In this document: one piece after another, positions 9,991-17,988 of the stretch | Layout of the letters: every line of letters begins with the position of its first letter | How positions within the stretch are numbered: the stretch's first letter is position 1 | Assembly (NCBI GenBank): GCA_964423575.1 | Contig: CAYRFF010000008.1 | Coordinates: 1-64,000, forward strand | Direction of reading: 5' to 3' | Origin: CAYRFF01 sp964423575 | Lineage (GTDB): Bacteria > Bacteroidota > Bacteroidia > Chitinophagales > Saprospiraceae | Length of the DNA stretch: 64,000 bases | The notes under the pieces: model-generated | The model's database searches: none | Seen by the model: the letters and a program-made list of their open reading frames with translations, nothing else | Told to the model about the DNA's origin: nothing | Program-made: the position numbers and the translations under genes

Positions 9991-10485
9991 TTAAGTAAGC
10001 ACCACAGACTTATTCCCCAAAATATTTACCTTGATATTTTCCTGGAGCGTTGTTGCAAGAGAAATGCCGTAGTAATCGATTTTTATAGGAAATGATTTAT
10101 GTTTTCTATCGACGAGAACACAGGTTTCAATTCGACGCGGAAGGGTATTGAGAAAAGGCTGACTCGCGTAGAAAAGCGTGCGTCCTGTATTAGCGACATC
10201 GTCAATGATTATAAGACATTCATTGCGCAATTCCTCAACCGGATAATCGGTATCAACTTCTTCTTTTAATGGTTCTGCAGGATTTATAGAAAGGTGAATG
10301 AGGTGAATGTCCTTATCACTGAGTTTCTTGATTTCCTTCTGTAGAAGCTCACCAAACGCAAAACCACTATTATTTATCCCCGCCAGAAAAATCCGGGAAT
10401 CTTCGTAATGTCTCTCCAATATTTCATAGGCTAGACGCTTTATCGTAATGTCGATTTCCTTATTGCTTAAAATTTCCATAGGCAT
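9991..10485 (-). CDS. Phosphoribosyltransferase family protein
   Basis: This 164-residue type I phosphoribosyltransferase carries the PRPP-binding signature CLIIIDDVANTGRT in its C-terminal half, with the paired Asp residues and the TGRT loop intact. The family transfers a nucleobase to PRPP or, in the PyrR branch, acts as a uracil-sensing regulator; the sequence does not allow a choice. In Bacteroidota, short proteins of this type are usually annotated only to family level. MPMEILSNK starts at 10485; an alternative ATG two codons downstream (10479) gives MEILSNK. It converges on the patatin-like gene, and the divergent neighbour begins at 10655. Confidence 0.88.
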   Translation of the reverse strand: MPMEILSNKEIDITIKRLAYEILERHYEDSRIFLAGINNSGFAFGELLQKEIKKLSDKDIHLIHLSINPAEPLKEEVDTDYPVEELRNECLIIIDDVANTGRTLFYASQPFLNTLPRRIETCVLVDRKHKSFPIKIDYYGISLATTLQENIKVNILGNKSVVLT

Positions 10486-10654
10486 ATAAATTCAGTGCAA
10501 AGATATAAAATTCAAACTTGTGAATGCTGTTGTAGACAAGCAAAATAGCGCTATTTCGCCCCTGCTTAATTAGAATCAGAATAATTAAGAGTTAAATTTT
10601 TAATACTTTCTTCATATCTTTATCTTAAAGTCTCCTAATATAGATATTTGTGAT

Positions 10655-12010
10655 ATGATTGGACAGACAATATTTGCAATTATCCTGCTGGTGACCGTCT
10701 TCATGGCGTGGCGCAAGTATAAGCAGGTTTATTTCAACATCCATTTAGGTGGAGAGTATGAATTTAATGGATCGCAGAAGCAATCGCTTAAGAATATGTT
10801 CCTCATTGCCTTTGGGCAGAAGAAGATGTTCAAAAGGCTTGTGCCGGCGATATTCCACTTGTTTATCTATGTTGCTTTTTTGCTTACGCAAATAGAATTG
10901 ATAGAGATTATCATAGATGGACTCTTTGGTACACACAGATTCTTCCTTCATTACCTATCAGGATTCTACACCTTTATCCTCAATTTTATAGAAGTACTGT
11001 CGCTGCTGGCATTTGTAGCAACATTTATATTTCTCTATCGAAGAAATATAATGCGACTGGCCCGATTCAAGAAGCCCGAAATGAAGGGCTGGCCTACACT
11101 TGACGGGAATCTGATTCTCTTTGGTGAGCTTGCTCTTATCATAGGAATTGCGAGCATGAATGGGGCTGATGTTGTTTTACAACAAATGGGACATAGTGGA
11201 TATCCGGAGACGGGAACATTAGCTGTGAGTAGTTGGCTTGGGCCAATGCTGTTTGGTGGACTGGAAACCGGAACGCTGATTGCAATAGAAAGATTTGGAT
11301 GGTGGTTGCATATACTTGTAGTGTTTGGTTTCCTAAACTATCTTCCATATTCCAAGCACTTGCATATTTTCCTTGCATTTTTCAACACGTATTACGCGCC
11401 GCAGGAATCCCGTGGTCACATGAGTAATATTCCTACAATTACCGCAGAAATTAAATCCATGATGGGATTTGACGAGGAAGGAGCAGGAGAAGAAATGTCC
11501 ATGGATGATGATATACCTGAGTTTGGAGTTAAGGATGTGATGGGCTTTAGCTGGAAAACGATTCTAGACTCATACACTTGTACTGAATGTGGGCGTTGTA
11601 CAAGCGTGTGTCCTGCTAATATAACCGGAAAGTTGCTTTCTCCGCGTAAAGTCGTGATGGACATCAGAGACAGAGCTGAAGAAGTAGGTGCCAAAATAAG
11701 GTCTGGAAGCGATGAATATAAAATCGATAAAGATAAACCTCTGACTAAGGATAACTTTGATGACGGAAGATCGTTATTTGATTATATCAGCAGGGAAGAA
11801 TTGCACGCCTGCACGACATGTAACGCTTGTGTTGAGGCTTGTCCGGTTATGATTAATCCTATGGCGCCGATACTGGAAATGCGCCGTTATGAAATATTGA
11901 CAGAATCAGCCGGCCCGCAAGAGTGGGTCCCTATGTTTACATCTATTGAAAATAGCGGCTCTGCATGGCAGATGCCCAATGAAAGAGACGATTGGATCAA
12001 GGATTTATAA
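10655..12010 (+). CDS. Membrane-bound 4Fe-4S dicluster protein, HdrC/NarI-like fusion
   Basis: This 451-residue protein has about six membrane helices in its first 270 residues, with His residues in helices 2 and 5-6 that could carry haem b as in NarI-like subunits. A cytoplasmic ferredoxin-type domain follows with two clusters: CTECGRCTSVCP (Cys309, 312, 315, 319) and CTTCNACVEACP (Cys386, 389, 392, 396). This is the electron-transfer partner of CCG-domain HdrB/GlpC-like proteins; here that partner is at 13509. The quinone-linked reaction in Bacteroidota is not established, and old annotations vary between heterodisulfide reductase and glycolate oxidase subunits. The RCC1 gene that follows starts only 17 bases after this stop. 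Confidence 0.9.
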   Translation: MIGQTIFAIILLVTVFMAWRKYKQVYFNIHLGGEYEFNGSQKQSLKNMFLIAFGQKKMFKRLVPAIFHLFIYVAFLLTQIELIEIIIDGLFGTHRFFLHYLSGFYTFILNFIEVLSLLAFVATFIFLYRRNIMRLARFKKPEMKGWPTLDGNLILFGELALIIGIASMNGADVVLQQMGHSGYPETGTLAVSSWLGPMLFGGLETGTLIAIERFGWWLHILVVFGFLNYLPYSKHLHIFLAFFNTYYAPQESRGHMSNIPTITAEIKSMMGFDEEGAGEEMSMDDDIPEFGVKDVMGFSWKTILDSYTCTECGRCTSVCPANITGKLLSPRKVVMDIRDRAEEVGAKIRSGSDEYKIDKDKPLTKDNFDDGRSLFDYISREELHACTTCNACVEACPVMINPMAPILEMRRYEILTESAGPQEWVPMFTSIENSGSAWQMPNERDDWIKDL

Positions 12011-12027
12011 AAAGCTATCTTAATTAT

Positions 12028-13476
12028 ATGAAGAATTTCATTTTACTCTTATTTGCAAGTGTATCCACTATTGCTATGACAGCCCAGAATTCTTGGGTGC
12101 AATTATCCACTGGAGGTGAATTCACTGTAGGACTGGGCTCCGATGGGGGAATTTATACATGGGGATACAATGGCTCCGGACAGCTTGGAAATGGAGATTT
12201 TGGGAATGATAACGTTGGAGAGCCAACCATGGTGTCCGGAGATAACACATATCGTAATGTTGCAGCAGGAAACTTTCATGCTGTTGCAGTAGGAACTGAT
12301 AGTACCTTGTGGGCATGGGGTTATAATGGCTACGGTCAGGCTAACCCGGCTTCTTCAGATGAAATAATACCCAGACTCACTCAAATAGATACAAGCCATA
12401 AATGGTTAAAGGTTTATGCCGGTTTTAATATTTCCTTTGCGGTTGATACGCTTAACCAACTATATGTCTGGGGTAGTAACGCCAAGGGAGAAGCCGGAAT
12501 TGGAAGCAATAACCTTATGATCAGAGATATTACAAAAGTGCCCGGTGGTGAGAATTTCAAGCAACTGGATTGCGGTAAGTATTTTACATTGGCACTTGAT
12601 TACAAGGGGAATGTATGGGGCTGGGGCGATAACAGTGAAAGTGTTCTTACTAAGTTTAACGAAGCTATCGAGAGATTACCTGTAGTAATTGATTCATCGA
12701 GAATCTATTCCAAGATAGCTACCAGTTACAATAGTTCTCATGCATTGACAATAGATGGTGACATCTATTCCTGGGGAAGTAATGAATATCTTCAATCAGG
12801 AGTGTTAGAAGCACCGGAAATTCTCGACACTTTGATGAAAGTGGGGGAGAACTCCGCTATTCCTTACCGTTTTACTGATATTACCTGCGGAGGGATTCAG
12901 TGTTTTGCAGCCGAGGGATCTTTTGGCACTTTATACAGTTGGGGAACCAACAATGTCTGGCGATTTGTCAATGGTGAATACAAGTCAGATACAGTTATAA
13001 TCGCTGACTCCAAAGCTGATGCTTATGATATGCCGATAGCATCAAAGGGACTAGATGATGGAGTGAATATATTCGGCGGTCATATACTTTTCTTCGGTAA
13101 AGGCTCAGACAGGACAACATATTGTGGTGTGGGACCCAACCACGTAGGCCAGATTGGTACCGGAGAAGATAGAAGCAAATTAACTGCTATTACTTGTGGA
13201 TTTGGAGTTATCACTTCAATGAAGAACTTATATGATATGTTGGTATCCGTTAAAGTATATCCCAATCCCGCCTCAGATTATCTGATTGTTGACGGGAGCG
13301 AGAGTGTAATCAATGAATTGCGCATAGTGAATATGCAAGGGCAGACTGTGCATCAGGAGTACTTCAGTCAAAGCCATATCAGGTTGGATTTGGCACACTT
13401 GAACTCCGGCATTTATTATGTCCAATCTTATTTTAAAGATGGAAAAAGAGCTTATTCCAAGATTATCATCCAGTAA
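12028..13476 (+). CDS. RCC1-repeat protein with T9SS sorting domain
   Basis: This is a secreted protein of about 482 residues. The frame also opens at a TTG at 11992, but the ATG at 12028 starts a clean signal peptide (MKNFILLLFASVSTIAMTAQ) and avoids overlapping the previous gene. The body is a series of RCC1-type blades with recurring WGYNGSGQLG, WGYNGYGQ and WGSNAKGEAG motifs, which predict a seven-bladed propeller. The last 80 residues (VYPNPASDYLIV... to SKIIIQ) are a T9SS type A sorting domain. It probably sits on the cell surface and binds protein or glycan; the ligand is unknown. It lies between two genes that should encode partners of one iron-sulfur complex, which makes its position the odd feature. 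Confidence 0.9.
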   Translation: MKNFILLLFASVSTIAMTAQNSWVQLSTGGEFTVGLGSDGGIYTWGYNGSGQLGNGDFGNDNVGEPTMVSGDNTYRNVAAGNFHAVAVGTDSTLWAWGYNGYGQANPASSDEIIPRLTQIDTSHKWLKVYAGFNISFAVDTLNQLYVWGSNAKGEAGIGSNNLMIRDITKVPGGENFKQLDCGKYFTLALDYKGNVWGWGDNSESVLTKFNEAIERLPVVIDSSRIYSKIATSYNSSHALTIDGDIYSWGSNEYLQSGVLEAPEILDTLMKVGENSAIPYRFTDITCGGIQCFAAEGSFGTLYSWGTNNVWRFVNGEYKSDTVIIADSKADAYDMPIASKGLDDGVNIFGGHILFFGKGSDRTTYCGVGPNHVGQIGTGEDRSKLTAITCGFGVITSMKNLYDMLVSVKVYPNPASDYLIVDGSESVINELRIVNMQGQTVHQEYFSQSHIRLDLAHLNSGIYYVQSYFKDGKRAYSKIIIQ

Positions 13477-13508
13477 AGAAATTAAGAACTAGTAGAATAA
13501 TTATAAAT

Positions 13509-14330
13509 ATGAATTCAGAAGATAATACAGTACAGAAGCAGAAAATTGAAGTTCCTATCATGGCCGACTTGCATGCACAAGGCCAATCACCGGAAATATT
13601 GTTTTGGGTAGGATGTGCAGGGAGTTTTGATTCCAGAGCACAGAAAATAACCCATGCTTTTGTGAAAATATTAACCAACCTCGGAATAGATTATGCAATT
13701 CTGGGCAAGGAAGAAAGTTGTACAGGGGATCCGGCAAGAAGAGCCGGAAATGAATTTGTATTCCAGATGATGGCTTTACAGAATATTCAGGTAATGAATA
13801 TGTACAATGTAAAGAAAATAGTTACTACTTGCCCTCATGGATTCAATATAATTAAGAATGAATATCCGGATTTAGGAGGGAATTACGAAGTGATGCACCA
13901 CACGCAGTTCTTACAATCACTGATTAAAGACGGACGTTTGAAACTTGAAAATAACGACGTTTTCAAAAACACCAAGATTACTTATCACGACTCATGTTAT
14001 ATCGGCAGAGTAAACGGAGAATACGAGGCACCAAGGGACATTCTGGAACAATTGGATGGAATTATTGTTGAAATGGATAGAAACAGGGAGAATGCCCTGT
14101 GTTGTGGAGCCGGAGGAGCACAATTCTTTAAGGAGGAAGAACCAGGAGATAGAAGAGTGAGTGAAGAAAGATCTGAAGAAATTGCAGGAACCGGCGCGCA
14201 GATTGTAGCGGCCAATTGCCCGTTCTGTATTACCATGCTCGAGGATGGATTAAAATCAGTGGACAAAACCGGAAAAATAGTACTCTACGATCTCGCTGAA
14301 TTAATTGTTGAAAAGAATAATTGGAAATAA
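13509..14330 (+). CDS. (Fe-S)-binding CCG-domain protein, HdrB/GlpC-like
   Basis: This 273-residue soluble protein has two cysteine-rich (CCG-type) domains. The N-terminal one shows Cys36 in WVGCAGS, SCTGDPARRAG and TTCPHG; the C-terminal one shows HDSCYIGR, CCGAGG (Cys198-199) and NCPFC (Cys237, Cys240). In HdrB-like proteins these cysteines hold noncubane or 4Fe-4S clusters. It should receive or donate electrons to the membrane dicluster protein at 10655-12010. Its stop TAA is followed immediately by the ATG of the next gene, so the two are surely co-transcribed. The physiological substrate in Bacteroidota is not known to me. Confidence 0.9.
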   Translation: MNSEDNTVQKQKIEVPIMADLHAQGQSPEILFWVGCAGSFDSRAQKITHAFVKILTNLGIDYAILGKEESCTGDPARRAGNEFVFQMMALQNIQVMNMYNVKKIVTTCPHGFNIIKNEYPDLGGNYEVMHHTQFLQSLIKDGRLKLENNDVFKNTKITYHDSCYIGRVNGEYEAPRDILEQLDGIIVEMDRNRENALCCGAGGAQFFKEEEPGDRRVSEERSEEIAGTGAQIVAANCPFCITMLEDGLKSVDKTGKIVLYDLAELIVEKNNWK

Positions 14331-14849
14331 ATGAAATCAGAGATTTCTGTAGAAATGTTACCGGACTTGTTCCCAGACTTGCCGGACCATACCAGATTAT
14401 GGATATATCAAGCCTCACATCAACTTTCTGATGAAGATTGTGAACAAATGCAGCAAAAGCTCGACGAGTTTTGCTCTACTTGGTCATCACATGGAAAACC
14501 ATTAAAGTGTGCTGCGACTATTTTATTCAATACCTTTATCGTTATAGGTGTGGATGAGATTTCACAGTCGGCAAGTGGATGTTCTATTGATAACTCAGTC
14601 AACTTTATTAAGGAACTGGAAGAAGATCACGAGGTAGGCTTTTTTGAAAATCTTATCTTCGCAGTATTGGATGGCCGTGAAGTACGCTTGTACGATATGG
14701 AAGCTTTCAAAGAGAAATTTGCAGAAGGTGGTATAGATGGAGATACACTGATCTTTAATAATCAGGTTAAAACAAAATCAGAGTTTGAACGCGCCTGGAT
14801 TATACCTTTGAGGAAATCCTGGCAATATAACTTCATTCAGGCTGACTAA
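14331..14849 (+). CDS. Conserved Bacteroidota protein often labelled 'ABC transporter ATPase'
   Basis: This 172-residue cytoplasmic protein contains LWIYQASHQLSDED near its start, then WSSHGKPLKC and the ASGCSIDNS segment. I recognise it as the small Bacteroidota family that usually follows the HdrB-like iron-sulfur gene and is often called ABC transporter ATPase. No Walker A or ABC signature is present, so that name is misleading. Its ATG abuts the stop of the iron-sulfur gene with no gap, which supports translational coupling and a role linked to that complex, possibly in assembly. The function is unknown. Confidence 0.8.
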   Translation: MKSEISVEMLPDLFPDLPDHTRLWIYQASHQLSDEDCEQMQQKLDEFCSTWSSHGKPLKCAATILFNTFIVIGVDEISQSASGCSIDNSVNFIKELEEDHEVGFFENLIFAVLDGREVRLYDMEAFKEKFAEGGIDGDTLIFNNQVKTKSEFERAWIIPLRKSWQYNFIQAD

Positions 14850-14869
14850 GTCTGATGTAACAGCCATTT

Positions 14870-15331
14870 ATGATAGATCGCGTTAAAAACTGGCTCGGTA
14901 TTGAGGGAGTCAAAATTCAACTTGACGTTCCTGCTGTAATTGATGGAAAGTCACAGATTCTATACGGAATCGTGAATTTTACAACTATGAAAGAACAGCA
15001 TATCGAGTCAATCTCCTTCTCGCTTATTGAGACATATACCCGCGGAAGGAGAAAAGATAAACGCATTGATGATCATCTGCTTGCAAGAGAGGTAAGAAAG
15101 GTAGATATTTTGATTAAAGAGAATAGCAGTTTTGCATATCCGTTTGAACTGCCATTTGTTAGATACGAGTCCAATGTAGAGACGCTCTCAAGAAAGACAC
15201 TTCTAAAACCTTTAACTAAAGCAATGAAATTTATGCATGGAGCAAAATCCGAATTTCATATCAGTGTTTCCGTGGTAGTTAAAGGGAACAAATTACAACC
15301 ATTTGTCAAGCAGGAAATAAGTATCATTTAA
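14870..15331 (+). CDS. Small arrestin-fold-like (Spo0M-like) protein
   Basis: This 153-residue protein has no signal peptide. It starts MIDRVKNWLGIEGVKIQLDV and continues with alternating beta-strands (VNFTTMKEQHIESISFSLIE, then AYPFELPF), a pattern like the N-terminal half of sporulation-control Spo0M proteins, which have an arrestin-like beta-sandwich. The match rests on pattern, not on a catalytic motif. It follows the previous gene after 20 bases and may belong to the same operon. It converges on the lipoprotein gene at 15361. Function is unknown. Confidence 0.65.
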   Translation: MIDRVKNWLGIEGVKIQLDVPAVIDGKSQILYGIVNFTTMKEQHIESISFSLIETYTRGRRKDKRIDDHLLAREVRKVDILIKENSSFAYPFELPFVRYESNVETLSRKTLLKPLTKAMKFMHGAKSEFHISVSVVVKGNKLQPFVKQEISII

Positions 15332-15360
15332 TATCCATTCGGCATATAGATTATCTAAAA

Positions 15361-16218
15361 TCAGTTTTCAAACGGAAATGCTTCTTTTCCGATATTATCC
15401 AAGAGCATCTGCGCCTGATCTGCAAATTCGTGGTCAGGATAGTCTGCTATGAATTTACGATAATATGCTTTAGCACCTATTGTATCCTGAAGCATGTTTT
15501 CATAAACAAAAGCGCGTAGAAACGCTGCATTGCCAGCTTCTTCTGCATCCGGGTACTTTGTGGTCAACCAATCTATAAAATCGACTGAACGCTTTGGATT
15601 GCGGTACATCAGATTCATAATTGCCTCGATGATTTTCTCAGCAGCATCTTTCTTCTCTGAAAGAACCGTGGCGTAGATTTCAGAACCATCCACAATCTGT
15701 CCGGTTACCGGGTCACTAACACCGCCTTCAGACTTTGCTTGGTTAGATTTAAAGATTGTCAGCAGGTTTCCAAGAGAATTGACGGCACTTAATGACTTTT
15801 TGTACTGCTCAACTTGCGGTTCATCTGGAAAGGCCTCTACAAAGGCCAATTTAAACATATCCGCTACAGCTTTATTTTCCATCTGTGTGCCTGAGATCTC
15901 GATTAAAGTGTGCACAATAGCCTTCTTGCTTTCAATCTTCGGATCCGCTTTCATCGCAAGCATATAGTAGTAACTAGCCTGTGAATAGTCTTTATTCTCA
16001 TAAGCCATATCAGCAATATTTTCATAAATTGCCGCATTGCGCGTATCGTATTTATTATTGCTGATATTTTCCTTAACCTCTTGAATGCGTTGTACAATCT
16101 TCACTGAATCCAGACCTTTAAAATCCGTATTTTGTACGGTGGTTTCCCCGCATGAAATCAACATTAAAGAATTTATAAGTGATATACCTATAAATAAAAG
16201 AGAATTCCGAAAATTCAT
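15361..16218 (-). CDS. TPR-like lipoprotein
   Basis: This 285-residue protein has a signal peptide with a lipobox ending in LMLISC, so Cys23 is the probable lipidated residue. The rest is alpha-helical and holds tetratricopeptide-like helix pairs, for example NIADMAYENKDYSQASYYY near the N-terminus and AYYRKFIADYPDHEFADQAQ at the C-terminus, the latter recalling BamD/YbgF repeats. It is probably a periplasmic scaffold anchored in a membrane. It lies downstream of the unknown 484-residue gene on the same strand, separated by 129 bases that contain one copy of the dispersed motif. A BamD role is not supported, since it lacks the family's typical N-terminal region. Confidence 0.78.
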   Translation of the reverse strand: MNFRNSLLFIGISLINSLMLISCGETTVQNTDFKGLDSVKIVQRIQEVKENISNNKYDTRNAAIYENIADMAYENKDYSQASYYYMLAMKADPKIESKKAIVHTLIEISGTQMENKAVADMFKLAFVEAFPDEPQVEQYKKSLSAVNSLGNLLTIFKSNQAKSEGGVSDPVTGQIVDGSEIYATVLSEKKDAAEKIIEAIMNLMYRNPKRSVDFIDWLTTKYPDAEEAGNAAFLRAFVYENMLQDTIGAKAYYRKFIADYPDHEFADQAQMLLDNIGKEAFPFEN

Positions 16219-16299
16219 ATACTTAGAAAGTTTGTATTTTTATTAAAACGTGCAATTTATGAAAATGTGGAACAGTTTCCTTATTTAAATGGTTTTTCT

Positions 16300-16312
16300 G
16301 CTTCCGCAAATG
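16300..16312 (+). repeat. Dispersed motif GCTTNCGCAAAT, copy 2
   Basis: GCTTCCGCAAATG is an exact core with the preferred 3' G, between two minus-strand genes. Confidence 0.75.
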
Positions 16313-16347
16313 AACCAAGAGTCCCTTTATAATAATCAGAACTACTC

Positions 16348-17802
16348 CTATGAATAAATGGAAGAGCCTTCCTTCAGTTCCTCAATTTTTTCTTTAACCC
16401 ATTGCACATCAGCAATACCATCCGATTTTTCCAATTCATCTTCAAGTTGTTTTATTTTATCGATATCGCCCGGAATAACGTCTGCAAGTTTCTTCACAAA
16501 ACTGGTGAGGTTGATATAATTCTTTCTCCTTTCCTCAGTCATTTTTGTTTTATTCCTGTTGAGAAAGGTCCTGAAACTATCTATAAATGAATAGAGAGGA
16601 CCTATTTCTTTTAATTCGTAGTAAGTACCCAGTAACAAAGCCTTAGCTTGCAGGGAATAACTCATATCACTAAATTCTACTTGAGAAAGGAGAACAACAA
16701 CCTCGTCATAGTCCTTTTTGTAGTAATGCATTCTTGCTTTATTGAAGTTTACGACATTCTCTCTATATGCCTCATTAAGATATTGAGAATAATTATTAAT
16801 AAAATTATCAACCCAATCAAATTGATTTAAGCGTAGTCCTATTAAAACAACGTTTCGAAATGTAGAGTGCGTAATCTCGTCATTTAAAAATATAATCCTG
16901 TCCTTAATGGAAGATTTATATAAGTCAAATAATTCGTTTTGGTATTTAAGATTACCTCTATTTAATTGTCTAATACAGAAGTTTAAGGCAGCGTTGTACA
17001 AGTCTCGTCCTTCATCTTGTGGAAAAATATTAATGTTACTCATAATCCCTTCCTTTACTTGTTGGAAGATTTCTTCATTATAGGGATCAGAAGCTAGCTT
17101 CACTATAAGGAAATATAATCTAATGTGAGGTTCATCTTCATAACCATGTTCTTCAATATGCTTAAGAATTTCTTCTAGAAATAAGATATTATATTCATGC
17201 TCAGCAATATTCTTTTGAGACAAAATAGTTGAGTAAAAACGAAGTTTCTCTGCAAAATAAAACTTATCCAGATGGCTTATGATTTTCTCAACATTCAGTT
17301 TTTCCATCCTCTTGATTTCATACCCTTCTAAATCATAAAGCTCTTTTTCAATTGTGTATTGATTGTAATAATATTCTGAGGATCTATCAATTGCTCTTTT
17401 AGACTGGGTTCTCGCTGTTTTGATAGCTTGATTTTCCATGACTTTCAAGCGATTAGAAGAAATGCTACTTAATAATAAAGTGGCTTTATTTAGTGGTTTA
17501 GAATTAAGAGCTTCGATGATTAAGAACTCTTCCACTAGTCTTAGAGAATCGGAAAAATATTTGCGTAAGCGAGCATCAACATAATCTTCATTTTCATGAA
17601 TCAATTCCCAAACAGATTCTTTATCGGGCCAGAGTTCTTTTTCAGTATTAGATTTAATTAAATCCGTTAATAACACAAACAGCTGAGTAATCTGTTCATT
17701 GACATTGAAATAGGGCGATTTAATGAATTTTTCAAGTCGGTTCAGTGTCCAGACATCGAAACTTTGTAGAACTGCGACCAACTTTGTTGAATAGACGGAC
17801 AT
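16348..17802 (-). CDS. Unknown alpha-helical protein, 484 residues
   Basis: I do not recognise this gene. The protein is cytoplasmic by lack of a signal peptide, acidic and rich in Leu, Ile, Asn, Tyr and Lys, with repeated helix-forming stretches (for example FNKARMHYYKKDYDEVVVLL and SYSLQAKALLLGTYYELKE) that look like degenerate tetratricopeptide-type helix pairs. The N-terminus (TLNRLEKFIKSPYFNVNE) recalls a family seen in multiple copies in Saprospiria-type genomes, but I cannot name it. By eye its DNA is more AT-rich than its neighbours. It may form a unit with the lipoprotein gene downstream. Confidence 0.72.
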   Translation of the reverse strand: MSVYSTKLVAVLQSFDVWTLNRLEKFIKSPYFNVNEQITQLFVLLTDLIKSNTEKELWPDKESVWELIHENEDYVDARLRKYFSDSLRLVEEFLIIEALNSKPLNKATLLLSSISSNRLKVMENQAIKTARTQSKRAIDRSSEYYYNQYTIEKELYDLEGYEIKRMEKLNVEKIISHLDKFYFAEKLRFYSTILSQKNIAEHEYNILFLEEILKHIEEHGYEDEPHIRLYFLIVKLASDPYNEEIFQQVKEGIMSNINIFPQDEGRDLYNAALNFCIRQLNRGNLKYQNELFDLYKSSIKDRIIFLNDEITHSTFRNVVLIGLRLNQFDWVDNFINNYSQYLNEAYRENVVNFNKARMHYYKKDYDEVVVLLSQVEFSDMSYSLQAKALLLGTYYELKEIGPLYSFIDSFRTFLNRNKTKMTEERRKNYINLTSFVKKLADVIPGDIDKIKQLEDELEKSDGIADVQWVKEKIEELKEGSSIYS

Positions 17803-17988
17803 AATTTGTTTTAAGTATTATATATTTAATTAAGCTTTAATATATTCTAAGTTAAGTTAGAGGATGTTATAATTTACAACTACTGATAATATATTAAATA
17901 TACTTAAGTGACTGTTAAAATAGAAAAAGCTTTTATGAAATCATAGAAAAAGGCCTTATATTGCAGAGGATTTTAAGACCAATAGACT

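Noticed and set aside
11992..12027. TTG start for the RCC1 gene, overlapping the previous stop
   Set aside because: The ATG at 12028 begins a clean signal peptide, while the extension adds non-signal residues and overlaps the upstream gene.
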